A stretch of 13,228 nt of DNA, taken from NCBI GenBank assembly GCA_022710815.1, contig JAKLGF010000007.1, positions 1-13,228 on the forward strand, written 5' to 3'. This document shows positions 6,937-13,228 of this stretch, piece after piece; positions within the stretch are counted from its first letter, which is position 1, and the number at the start of each line of letters is the position of its first letter. The notes under the pieces were generated by a model. It searched no databases. It saw only the letters and a program-made list of their open reading frames with translations, and was not told the origin of the DNA. The stretch is from Patescibacteria group bacterium (GTDB taxonomy: Bacteria; Patescibacteriota; Minisyncoccia; Minisyncoccales; JAGOPM01). A program made the translations under genes and the position numbers.

Positions 6937-8640
6937 ATGTCCAAAGATCAGATTACATATTTAGGAAAAACCAATTTTCGAGGCCAAATGAAACAATTTG
7001 GTATTAAGACTGATGACAGGCGCAGACATGCATATATCATCGGAAAGACCGGAATGGGAAAATCTGTTCTTTTGGAGAATTTGGCTATTCAAGATATTAA
7101 AAACGGAAACGGTTTGGCTTTTATTGATCCTCATGGAGAAGCAGCCGAATCAATCATCAAATACGTTCCTCAGGAAAGAATCAAGGATGTCATATATTTC
7201 AATCCAGCTGATTTAGATTTCCCAATTTCCTTTAATGTTATGGAAGACGTGCCCATTGAAAGAAGGCACTTAGTTTCAGCTGGTTTGATGGGAGTTTTTA
7301 AAAAGATCTGGCCTGATGTTTGGTCTGCTAGAATGGAATACATTTTAAGCAACTGTGTTTTAGCTTTGTTAGAAAATCCAGGGGCCACTCTTTTAGGAAT
7401 TAACTGGATGCTTTCAGATGCTGATTACAGGCAGAATATTATCTCTAATGTTAAAGATCCAGTTGTTAAGGCTTTCTGGGAAAAAGAATATTCCCGCTAT
7501 AGCCAGAAATACGAAGTAGAGGCTACTGCTGCTATTCAAAACAAGATCGGACAATTCATTTCTAATCCTTTGATTCGTAATATTGTTGGCCAGCCCAAAT
7601 CATCTATTGATATGCGCAAGGCCATGGATGAAGGAAAGATTATTGTTTTAAATCTTTCCAAAGGAAGAGTAGGAGAAGATAATTCCAAATTATTGGGAGC
7701 ACTTTTGGTTACCAAGATTTATTTGGCAGCCATGTCCAGGGTTAATGTTGATGAAAGTCAGAGAAAAGATTTTTATCTCTATGTGGACGAATTCCAAAAC
7801 TTTGCTACAGAAGCTTTCATTAATATTCTTTCTGAATCTAGAAAATATCATTTGTGTTTGACTTTGGCTCATCAATATATTGCTCAAATGGAAGATCCAG
7901 TCAGAGACGCAGTTTTTGGAAATGTTGGTACTATTATTACTTTCAGAATCGGAGCTGAAGATGCTGAATGGATGGAAAGAGAATTCTCTCCAACCTTTGA
8001 AGCTCCAGATTTTGTTAATTTAACCAAATACAATATTTACTTACGATTAATGATTGATGGAATGGCTGGTCAGCCATTTTCAGCTGCTACATTACCACCT
8101 TTCCCTTTGCCAGAAAAATCTTTTGTAAAAGAGATTATTGAAAACACTCGTCAGATCTATGCCGTAGCTAGTAGTATTGTTAATGCTAGTATTAGCCAAC
8201 AAGCTGAAAGTATTGGAGGAGGACCATCAAGTGGAGCCCATACGACTTCAGGTGGAGCTGAAATTACTCTTTATGATGGCAAGTGTTCCTCTTGTGGAAA
8301 AGAAGTGAAGGTTCCATTCAAGCCCGATGGGAAAAGACCTGTTTATTGCAAGAATTGTTTGAAAAAAGCTACTGAAGGTAATGAAGCTCCAGCTCCAAAG
8401 CCTGAGCCTTTGCCTAAACAAGACTTTGCTTCATTGTCTGAAATTAAAAAGGATGAGAATATTGCTTTTTTCACTCCCAAGCCCACTCCTAAAGAAAAAC
8501 CCAAAGTTGTCAAAAAAGAAGTTAATGTTTCTACTCTCAAGGATTTAATTAAAGATGCTCCTGCTATTGTTAAAAAAGAAGAAGAGCCAGAGGAGTCAAA
8601 TAAAGGGACACTAAAACCAGGAGATATCGTCAAGTTTTAA
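6937..8640 (+). CDS. VirD4/TraD-like (type IV coupling protein family) ATPase with C-terminal zinc ribbon
   Basis: The 567-residue product is a P-loop motor of the HerA/VirD4/TraD kind: Walker A GKTGMGKS (36-43), IDPHGE (63-68), and Walker B LYVDEFQNF (281-289). These are followed by SESRKYHLCLTLAHQY (299-314), the part that in TraD/TraG proteins contacts partner proteins. Family members pump DNA or protein through a membrane as hexamers. Unlike classical VirD4 there is no N-terminal membrane helix; the motor begins at about residue 30, so membrane anchoring must come from partners, probably the two upstream gene products. Near the C-terminus a four-cysteine zinc ribbon (C450, C453, C471, C474, with VPFKPDGKRPVYC between pairs) is followed by a Pro/Lys/Glu-rich tail ending in LKPGDIVKF. 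No relaxase or VirB4-like gene is in view, so true conjugation cannot be claimed. Motor family confident; substrate unknown. Confidence 0.87.
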   Translation: MSKDQITYLGKTNFRGQMKQFGIKTDDRRRHAYIIGKTGMGKSVLLENLAIQDIKNGNGLAFIDPHGEAAESIIKYVPQERIKDVIYFNPADLDFPISFNVMEDVPIERRHLVSAGLMGVFKKIWPDVWSARMEYILSNCVLALLENPGATLLGINWMLSDADYRQNIISNVKDPVVKAFWEKEYSRYSQKYEVEATAAIQNKIGQFISNPLIRNIVGQPKSSIDMRKAMDEGKIIVLNLSKGRVGEDNSKLLGALLVTKIYLAAMSRVNVDESQRKDFYLYVDEFQNFATEAFINILSESRKYHLCLTLAHQYIAQMEDPVRDAVFGNVGTIITFRIGAEDAEWMEREFSPTFEAPDFVNLTKYNIYLRLMIDGMAGQPFSAATLPPFPLPEKSFVKEIIENTRQIYAVASSIVNASISQQAESIGGGPSSGAHTTSGGAEITLYDGKCSSCGKEVKVPFKPDGKRPVYCKNCLKKATEGNEAPAPKPEPLPKQDFASLSEIKKDENIAFFTPKPTPKEKPKVVKKEVNVSTLKDLIKDAPAIVKKEEEPEESNKGTLKPGDIVKF

Positions 8641-8663
8641 AATACTGGTTTTTGGGATATAAT
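8635..8663 (+). promoter_or_regulatory. Probable promoter for pgk and downstream genes
   Basis: A consensus -10 box TATAAT (8658-8663) lies 20 bases before the pgk ATG. The -35 position, 17 bases upstream, holds only TTTTAA (8635-8640), a weak match that overlaps the ATPase stop codon. Predicted transcription start is near 8670, giving a leader of about 14 bases without a Shine-Dalgarno sequence. It would separate the pgk-DHH-RNase H group from the ATPase operon. Confidence 0.5.
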
Positions 8664-8683
8664 AACCTAATAATTTAAATAAT

Positions 8684-9856
8684 ATGAAACATATTAAGGA
8701 TTTTGAGGTTTCTAACAAAAATGTCCTGGTCAGATGCGACCTTAATGTGCCTTTTGATGAGAATGGAAATATTGTAGATGATTTCAGGATTGTCAAAAGC
8801 TTGCCAACAATCAAATATCTTTCTGACAACAATGCTAAGGTTATTTTAATCAGTCATTTGAGCAATGATGACGCCAAAGGAGAAAATGAAACCAAATTAA
8901 GTTTGGCTCCAGTAGCTAATGCTTTATCTAATCTTTTAGGCAAACCAGTTTTGTTTGCCAGTGATTGTATTGGAGAACAAACCAAAGCAATGGTTTCTGG
9001 ATTAGAGCCAGGCCAGATCATCTTACTGGAAAATTTAAGGAATCATCCAGAAGAAGAAGCTAATGATGATAATTTTGCCAAAGAATTAGCTAGTTTGGCA
9101 GAAATCTATGTTAATGATGCTTTTGGAGTAAGTCACAGAGCCCATGCTTCAGTGGTGGGAGTTCCTAAATATTTGCCTGCAGCTGCCGGATTCTTGTTGT
9201 TTGAAGAAGTAGAGAATCTTTCTAAGATTTTAGATAATCCCAATAGACCATTGGTGGCAATAATTGGTGGAGCAAAATTAAAGACAAAAGTTAAAGTCAT
9301 TAATCAATTTTTAGACAAAGCTGACCATATTTTAATTGGAGGAAAGATTGCTAATACTATTCTTCAAGGAAAAGGATTAGCAATAACTGGTGCTATGCCC
9401 GATCCTGATGTTATGGAATTAGTTGATAAAATTGATATTACTAATCCTAAAATTCATTTGCCAATTGATGCTGTAGCTTGCTTGGAAAAAGACGGAGAGT
9501 CATATATGCGCAAGACTTCTGTGGGAGCTTTGCATAAAGATGAGGCCATGTATGATATTGGGCCTGAAACAATCAAATTGTTTTCAGAAATAATTATGCA
9601 GGCTAAGACTGTGTTTATGAACGGACCAATGGGTTGGTTTGAAAAACCAGACTATGTTTATGGAACTTTGGAAATTTCCAAAGCTGTTGTAGAGAGTAAA
9701 GCATTTTCAGTAGTAGGAGGAGGGGAAACAGTCGGATTTCTCAAGAATAATAATTTAATGAATAGTTTTGGCTATGTTTCAACAGGAGGGGGAGCAATGC
9801 TTTCTTTTGTCGGAAAAGATAAAATGCCAGGGCTTGATGCACTAGAAAAAGAATAA
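8684..9856 (+). CDS. pgk: Phosphoglycerate kinase
   Basis: Phosphoglycerate kinase converts 1,3-bisphosphoglycerate and ADP into 3-phosphoglycerate and ATP, the first ATP-yielding step of lower glycolysis, in the cytosol. At 390 residues it has normal length. Visible motifs are VLVRCDLNVPFD (14-25), LLENLR (114-119), VSHRAHASVVG (149-159), IIGGAKLKTK (193-202), DIGPETI (291-297), NGPMGWFE (313-320) and VGGGETVGFL (344-353). The phosphate-binding arginines corresponding to yeast Arg38, Arg121 and Arg168 seem present (R35, R119, R152). The usual SHLGRP reads SHLSND (57-62), so the substrate-contacting arginine there is replaced by Asn, and the nucleotide-binding GGGDT reads GGGET. It has its own probable promoter and ends directly against the ATG of the DHH gene, with no spacer, so the two are likely co-translated. 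Confidence 0.95.
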   Translation: MKHIKDFEVSNKNVLVRCDLNVPFDENGNIVDDFRIVKSLPTIKYLSDNNAKVILISHLSNDDAKGENETKLSLAPVANALSNLLGKPVLFASDCIGEQTKAMVSGLEPGQIILLENLRNHPEEEANDDNFAKELASLAEIYVNDAFGVSHRAHASVVGVPKYLPAAAGFLLFEEVENLSKILDNPNRPLVAIIGGAKLKTKVKVINQFLDKADHILIGGKIANTILQGKGLAITGAMPDPDVMELVDKIDITNPKIHLPIDAVACLEKDGESYMRKTSVGALHKDEAMYDIGPETIKLFSEIIMQAKTVFMNGPMGWFEKPDYVYGTLEISKAVVESKAFSVVGGGETVGFLKNNNLMNSFGYVSTGGGAMLSFVGKDKMPGLDALEKE

Positions 9857-11032
9857 ATGGCAATAAAGAATTTAGATCAAGCAGTCCAAAGAATTATTGA
9901 GGCTGCAAAAAATCAAGAAAGAATAATCATATATGGCGACTCTGATATGGATGGAGCCATATCCACAGTAATCCTTAAAGAGGTTTTTGAATATCTCAAT
10001 CCTTTTTACTTACAAGAAGGAAATCTTAAAGTATATTTCCCAGATCGAGAAAGTGAAGGATATGGGATAAACAGGAAAGCTTTAGAAAAGCTTTCTAATC
10101 CTGCTCCTGCTTTGTTTTTCTCTTTGGATTGCGGAATTACTAATATTGCTGAAATCCAATTAGCCAAGCAAATGGGATTTGAAGTAGTTGTTATTGACCA
10201 TCATCAGATTATTGGTGGAGTTCCCGATGCTTTAGTAGTTGATCCTCACCAGCCTGGAGATGAGCATCCTTTCAAACAATTTGCTAATGCTGGGTTAGTA
10301 TTAAGGCTAGCCCAATTAATTGTGAAAGATGCAGAGATTCTTAGAGACTTTTCTGCTTTAGCAGCTTTGGCCAGTATTGGAGATAAAGTTCCAGAGGCTG
10401 GGGAGAATAAAGAAATAATTGAAGTGGGAATGTCTAATCTGGATGCTATTAAAAGAATAGGGTATCAAATACTTGCTGATAGCCAGGATTTCAGAAACAA
10501 GAATAGGGATGAATTAGGCCAGAAGATTATTAATCCTTTAAACAGGGCTTCGCATATTAACAATGTTAATCAATGCTTTTTGCTTTTAACTTGTAAGGAT
10601 CAAAACATTTGCCAAAAGATTTCTCAGAGCTTGATTGAAGAAAGCCAGAAGAAATTAGAAGAAAAAAGAAAAGTTACTGATCAAGTGAATCAGAGGATAA
10701 TAAACAGAGATGGGCAAGTTGACCAAGTAATTTTTGAAGGAGATAAGTATTGGGACTTGATTGCCCTAGGAAGCGCTGCTTCGGATTTGGTTAGTAGATA
10801 CAATAAGCCAGTCTTTTTATTCAAAATTGGTCCTGAAGAATCAATTGGCTCAGCTAGATTGCCATCCAAAGCTAATGGAGTAAAGGCCTTGGAATCTTGC
10901 CAACAATATTTGATAACCTATGGCGGCCATCCACCAGCTTGCGGATTTAGATTCAAAAACGAGAATCAAGAAAATGTAGGAAAAGGATTAATAGAATATT
11001 TTAAAAATAATCCAATACCACAAGATGAATAA
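9857..11032 (+). CDS. Short RecJ-like DHH/DHHA1 family phosphoesterase
   Basis: DHH phosphoesterases use two metal ions to cleave phosphodiester bonds; RecJ degrades single-stranded DNA 5' to 3', and relatives act on short RNAs or dinucleotides. The 391-residue product shows the family motifs in order: YGDSDMDG (26-33), SLDCG (89-93), VIDHHQ (112-117) and VVDP (127-130). The DHHA1 motif GGHPPACGF (356-364) lies near the C-terminus. Spacing and the late GGHxxAxGF motif fit the RecJ branch better than NrnA/GdpP, but RecJ proper is about 560-580 residues and has a C-terminal OB-fold, missing here. Motif I reads GDSDMDG rather than the usual GDYDVDG, keeping the metal-binding aspartates. The ATG follows the pgk TAA immediately, and its own end overlaps the RNase HI gene by 8 bases. 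Family firm; whether the substrate is DNA or RNA is open. Confidence 0.85.
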   Translation: MAIKNLDQAVQRIIEAAKNQERIIIYGDSDMDGAISTVILKEVFEYLNPFYLQEGNLKVYFPDRESEGYGINRKALEKLSNPAPALFFSLDCGITNIAEIQLAKQMGFEVVVIDHHQIIGGVPDALVVDPHQPGDEHPFKQFANAGLVLRLAQLIVKDAEILRDFSALAALASIGDKVPEAGENKEIIEVGMSNLDAIKRIGYQILADSQDFRNKNRDELGQKIINPLNRASHINNVNQCFLLLTCKDQNICQKISQSLIEESQKKLEEKRKVTDQVNQRIINRDGQVDQVIFEGDKYWDLIALGSAASDLVSRYNKPVFLFKIGPEESIGSARLPSKANGVKALESCQQYLITYGGHPPACGFRFKNENQENVGKGLIEYFKNNPIPQDE

Positions 11033-11438
11033 GATTATTGTTAATACTGATGGGGGAGCTAGAGGCAATCCAGGTCCAGCAGCAATTGGAGTGGTAATTT
11101 CTGATGGGACAAAAATAATCAAAGAATACGGAAAAACAATTGGGACTGCTACTAATAATATTGCTGAGTATGAGGCTGTTATTTCAGCCCTAGAAACCCT
11201 ATCCAAAGACTTAGGAGATAAATCAAAACAGACAGATATTTTGATTCGTGCTGATTCGGAATTAATTGTTAGGCAACTAGAGGGGAAATACAAAGTCAAA
11301 GAGCCTAATCTTCAAAAACAATTCATTAGGGTTTACAATATCAAATCAAAATTCAAATCAGTTTCCTATCTACATGTTTTTAGAGAACAAAACAAAGAAG
11401 CTGATAGACTAGTAAATGAGGCTTTGGATAATAAATAA
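11025..11438 (+). CDS. rnhA: Ribonuclease HI family protein
   Basis: RNase HI cuts the RNA strand of RNA-DNA hybrids, removing primers and R-loops. The 137-residue product has the complete catalytic set: D9 in NTDGGARGNPG, E48 in NNIAEYEA, D77 in RADSELIVRQL and D127 in EQNKEADRLVNEA. Length matches single-domain bacterial and archaeal-type RNase HI; there is no N-terminal hybrid-binding domain, and the basic handle loop of E. coli RNase HI appears reduced, as in the 'RNase HI-like' group. The gene overlaps the end of the DHH phosphoesterase gene by 8 bases, implying coupled translation and perhaps shared work on replication intermediates. The stop codon is followed after only 2 bases by the -35 box of the rnpB promoter. 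Confidence 0.93.
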   Translation: MNKIIVNTDGGARGNPGPAAIGVVISDGTKIIKEYGKTIGTATNNIAEYEAVISALETLSKDLGDKSKQTDILIRADSELIVRQLEGKYKVKEPNLQKQFIRVYNIKSKFKSVSYLHVFREQNKEADRLVNEALDNK

Positions 11439-11440
11439 TT

Positions 11441-11470
11441 TTGACAGCAGAGCCCTATTTATGTTATGTT
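11441..11470 (+). promoter_or_regulatory. Promoter of rnpB
   Basis: A perfect -35 box TTGACA (11441-11446) is followed, 18 bases later, by TATGTT (11465-11470), with an extended -10 element TG at 11462-11463. The predicted start near 11477 coincides with the first paired base of RNase P RNA helix P1, so the 5' end would need no trimming. It begins 2 bases after the rnhA stop codon. Confidence 0.7.
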
Positions 11471-11476
11471 TCATTA

Positions 11477-11810
11477 TCTAAGCAAGCTAGACAATCGCTT
11501 TTTAGGCTAGTCCTAAAAGGAGGAAAGTCCGAACATCCCCCCGCTCTGCGGGGTAAAAGAGTAGCGGCTAACAGCCGTCGCCGGAAACGGTCGAGGTGCG
11601 AGCAGTGACGGGCTATAACGAAAGGCATAGCCACCCCTCTGGGGAAGCCCTGTAGCAATACAGGGGTGAAACGGCCAAACCCTTACTGGATGCAAGAGCA
11701 AGTTTGCCGACCACAAGTCGGCTAAAGGTAGCTCGCTTGACGCGCCAAGTAATTGGCGATGCAGATAAATGATTGTCCTAGACAGAATTCGGCTTATTGC
11801 TTGCTTAGAC
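11477..11810 (+). ncRNA. rnpB: RNase P RNA, compact bacterial (type A-like)
   Basis: This is the catalytic RNA that trims tRNA 5' ends. Helix P1 pairs TCTAAGCAAGC (11477-11487) with GCTTGCTTAGA (11799-11809). P3 is the hairpin CTTTTTAGG/TCCTAAAAGG, followed by the universal core AGGAGGAAAGTCCGAACATC (from 11518). P9 is CCCTGTA-GCAA-TACAGGG (11648-11665), followed by GGTGAAAC. A P17-like hairpin is at 11706-11722 and a P18 hairpin with a GTAA tetraloop at 11743-11758. The conserved 3' box ACAGAATTCGGCTTATTGC pairs back in the core. At about 334 nt it is ~40 nt shorter than E. coli's; the region normally holding P12-P14 is reduced to almost nothing. The predicted minus-strand reading frames across it are artefacts of structured RNA. 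There is no terminator, and murJ starts 8 bases after the 3' end. Confidence 0.95.
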
Positions 11811-11817
11811 TTCTTTT

Positions 11818-13228
11818 ATGCTTAACAAAATACTTAATTCTCAAACTAAAACAATAACCCAAGGAGCTTTGATAGTGGGTTTTTTTAGTTTACTTTCCAG
11901 AATTCTGGGGCTAGTCAGAGACGGATTGATTTCAGGAACTTTTGGCACTAGTCCGCAAGCAGACATATATTTCTCAGCTTTCAAAATTCCCGACTTTATT
12001 TACAACTTTCTAATTGCCGGAGGATTGTCAGTTGTTTTCCTGCCCATTCTTTCTGAATACATGAACAAGAGCAAGGAAGAGGCTTGGAAAATGATTAACA
12101 ATACAATTAATGTTATTCTGGCAGTTCTGTTTGTCTTTGCCGTCATTTGTTTTATCTTCACTCCGCAATTGCTTCAGATTATAGTACCAGGATTTAATCA
12201 AGAAATGATCAATGAAGCAGTGAGTTTGACTAGATTATTGCTTTTGAGTCCGATTTTTTTTGGAATATCCAGCTTGGTTTCTTCAACCTTAATGTATTTC
12301 AACAGATTCCTGAGCTATTCTTTAGCTCCTGTTGTTTACAATATTTGTATAATTTTAGGAATTAAATTCTTAGCTCCTAGTTTTGGAATAATGGGAGTGG
12401 GAATGGGAGTAATTGTGGGAGCAATTTGTCATTTGTTAATTCAAATGCCCGCCTTTATTCATTGCGGATACAAATTCCAACCCTTGTTTGATTTCAAGGC
12501 TCAATCTGTTAAGGATTTCTTTGTTTTAGCTTTGCCTAGAACTGTGGCAGTGGCTGGACAGCAGATCAACGATGTAGTTACTACTGGTATTGCTTCTACT
12601 TTAACCACAGGAAGCATTGCTGTTTTTAATTATGCTAACAATATCCAATACATGCCCATTGGATTTTTTGCTGTTCCATTTTCTATTGCTGCTTTCCCAA
12701 TGCTTTCTAAATTCTGGGCCCAGAGCCAAAGCAAGGAATTCTTTGATAATCTTTCCTCAACTATCAAGCAAGTAGTGTTTCTAGTTCTTCCTACTGCCAT
12801 GGCTATTTTCGTTCTTAGAGCTCCTATTGTTAGAATTATTTTGGGCAGTTTGGGAAAGAATTTTTCTTGGGCTGATACTAGAATTACAGCTGCTTGCGTG
12901 GGAATGTTTAGCGTTGACTTGCTGGGAGCTGCTTTAATACCTTTGTTAGCCAGAGCTTTTTTTGCTATTAAAAACACTAAGACTCCAACTGTAATTTCTT
13001 TAATCAGTATTGGATTAAATATTACCTTGAGCTTTTTGTTTGTTAATATCTTACAGCAAGCTAATGGATTCAGAGAATTCTTAACTGACTTTTTGGATAT
13101 AGCGGATTTATCTAATGTGGCTGTTGTTGGTCTGCCTTTGGCCTATTCTGTCAGTTTCATTTTCCAAGCCCTGTTCTTGCTCTGGTTTTTGTATTGTGAA
13201 ATAGGGGACTTTGGCATGAAGAATATTT
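11818..13228 (+). CDS. murJ: MurJ-like lipid II flippase (3' end beyond the window)
   Basis: MurJ moves lipid II across the cytoplasmic membrane for peptidoglycan synthesis. The frame opens at ATG 11818 and stays open to the window end: 470 codons of an expected 510-540, so only the last helices are missing. The N-terminal signature is clear: SLLSRILGLVRDGLISGTFG (24-43), then ADIYFSAFKIPDF and FLPILSEY. It continues as a series of hydrophobic segments typical of the 14-helix MOP-superfamily transporters. The first arginines (R28, R34) and D49 of the cavity are conserved. Where E. coli has arginines in 'NLLRRIF' and 'YADRL' this protein has 'DFIYNFL' and 'YANNI' (about 272-276). The ATG lies 8 bases after the RNase P RNA 3' end without a Shine-Dalgarno sequence or obvious promoter, so murJ is probably read through from rnpB. 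Confidence 0.92.
   Translation, partial: MLNKILNSQTKTITQGALIVGFFSLLSRILGLVRDGLISGTFGTSPQADIYFSAFKIPDFIYNFLIAGGLSVVFLPILSEYMNKSKEEAWKMINNTINVILAVLFVFAVICFIFTPQLLQIIVPGFNQEMINEAVSLTRLLLLSPIFFGISSLVSSTLMYFNRFLSYSLAPVVYNICIILGIKFLAPSFGIMGVGMGVIVGAICHLLIQMPAFIHCGYKFQPLFDFKAQSVKDFFVLALPRTVAVAGQQINDVVTTGIASTLTTGSIAVFNYANNIQYMPIGFFAVPFSIAAFPMLSKFWAQSQSKEFFDNLSSTIKQVVFLVLPTAMAIFVLRAPIVRIILGSLGKNFSWADTRITAACVGMFSVDLLGAALIPLLARAFFAIKNTKTPTVISLISIGLNITLSFLFVNILQQANGFREFLTDFLDIADLSNVAVVGLPLAYSVSFIFQALFLLWFLYCEIGDFGMKNI

Noticed and set aside
6937..8640. An integrative conjugative element or plasmid transfer region.
   Set aside because: Only the coupling-type ATPase and unknown membrane partners are present, with no relaxase, integrase, VirB4, origin of transfer or flanking repeats, and the neighbours are housekeeping genes.
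10075..10095. Inverted repeat GAAAGCTT / AAGCTTTC inside the DHH gene.
   Set aside because: It is short, lacks a T tract, lies in mid-gene and is explained by repeated AAAGCTT codons in AT-rich sequence.
11464..11716. Two open minus-strand frames (64 and 67 codons).
   Set aside because: They lie entirely across the RNase P RNA gene; the lack of stops reflects its GC-richer structured sequence, and the translations look like no protein family.
1..13228. CRISPR arrays, tRNA genes, insertion sequences, alternative genetic code (TGA as Gly).
   Set aside because: No regularly spaced repeats, tRNA-like cloverleafs or transposase motifs were seen, and all conserved genes read through under the standard code without in-frame TGA.

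Overview
The window looks like part of an AT-rich bacterial genome, most likely a candidate-phyla (CPR/Patescibacteria, Parcubacteria-like) organism from a metagenome. The pointers are a short gene with sigma region 4 fused to HARE-type winged helices, a VirD4/TraD-like ATPase without membrane segments that carries a CxxC zinc-ribbon tail, and a shortened RNase P RNA. All ten complete plus-strand reading frames end in TAA, and almost no start has a Shine-Dalgarno sequence. This assignment is an inference from gene content; no database search was possible. The standard code works throughout, with no in-frame TGA.

Layout. Positions 1-~123 do not belong with the rest. On the minus strand they encode the C-terminal end of a PP2C/SpoIIE-type phosphatase, overlapped by the start of a second gene, in more GC-rich codons. 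At ~124 the sequence switches in mid-codon context into secA, which therefore lacks its first ~200 residues. From there every gene is on the plus strand and tightly packed: 'secA (to 1830), secD, secF, a sigma4/HARE-HTH regulator, an 81-residue two-helix membrane protein, a 461-residue membrane-anchored protein of unknown function, a VirD4/TraD-like ATPase, pgk, a short RecJ-like DHH phosphoesterase, an RNase HI, the RNase P RNA gene rnpB, and the first 470 codons of murJ. Apart from rnpB, the largest gaps are about 43-45 bases.

How the genes work together. SecA, SecD and SecF drive protein export through SecYEG. The block 5281-8640 (small membrane protein, membrane-anchored protein, cytosolic ATPase) looks like a coupling-ATPase module whose membrane part and motor are separate polypeptides. 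It is the most interesting unit here and its substrate is unknown. Pgk is glycolytic. The DHH and RNase HI proteins act on nucleic acids and sit just upstream of rnpB. MurJ flips lipid II for peptidoglycan synthesis.

Regulation. Good promoters precede secD (start site predicted ~5 nt from the ATG, nearly leaderless) and rnpB (start site coincides with helix P1); a weaker one precedes pgk. No terminator lies between genes. The only terminator-shaped hairpin is inside the 81-codon reading frame.
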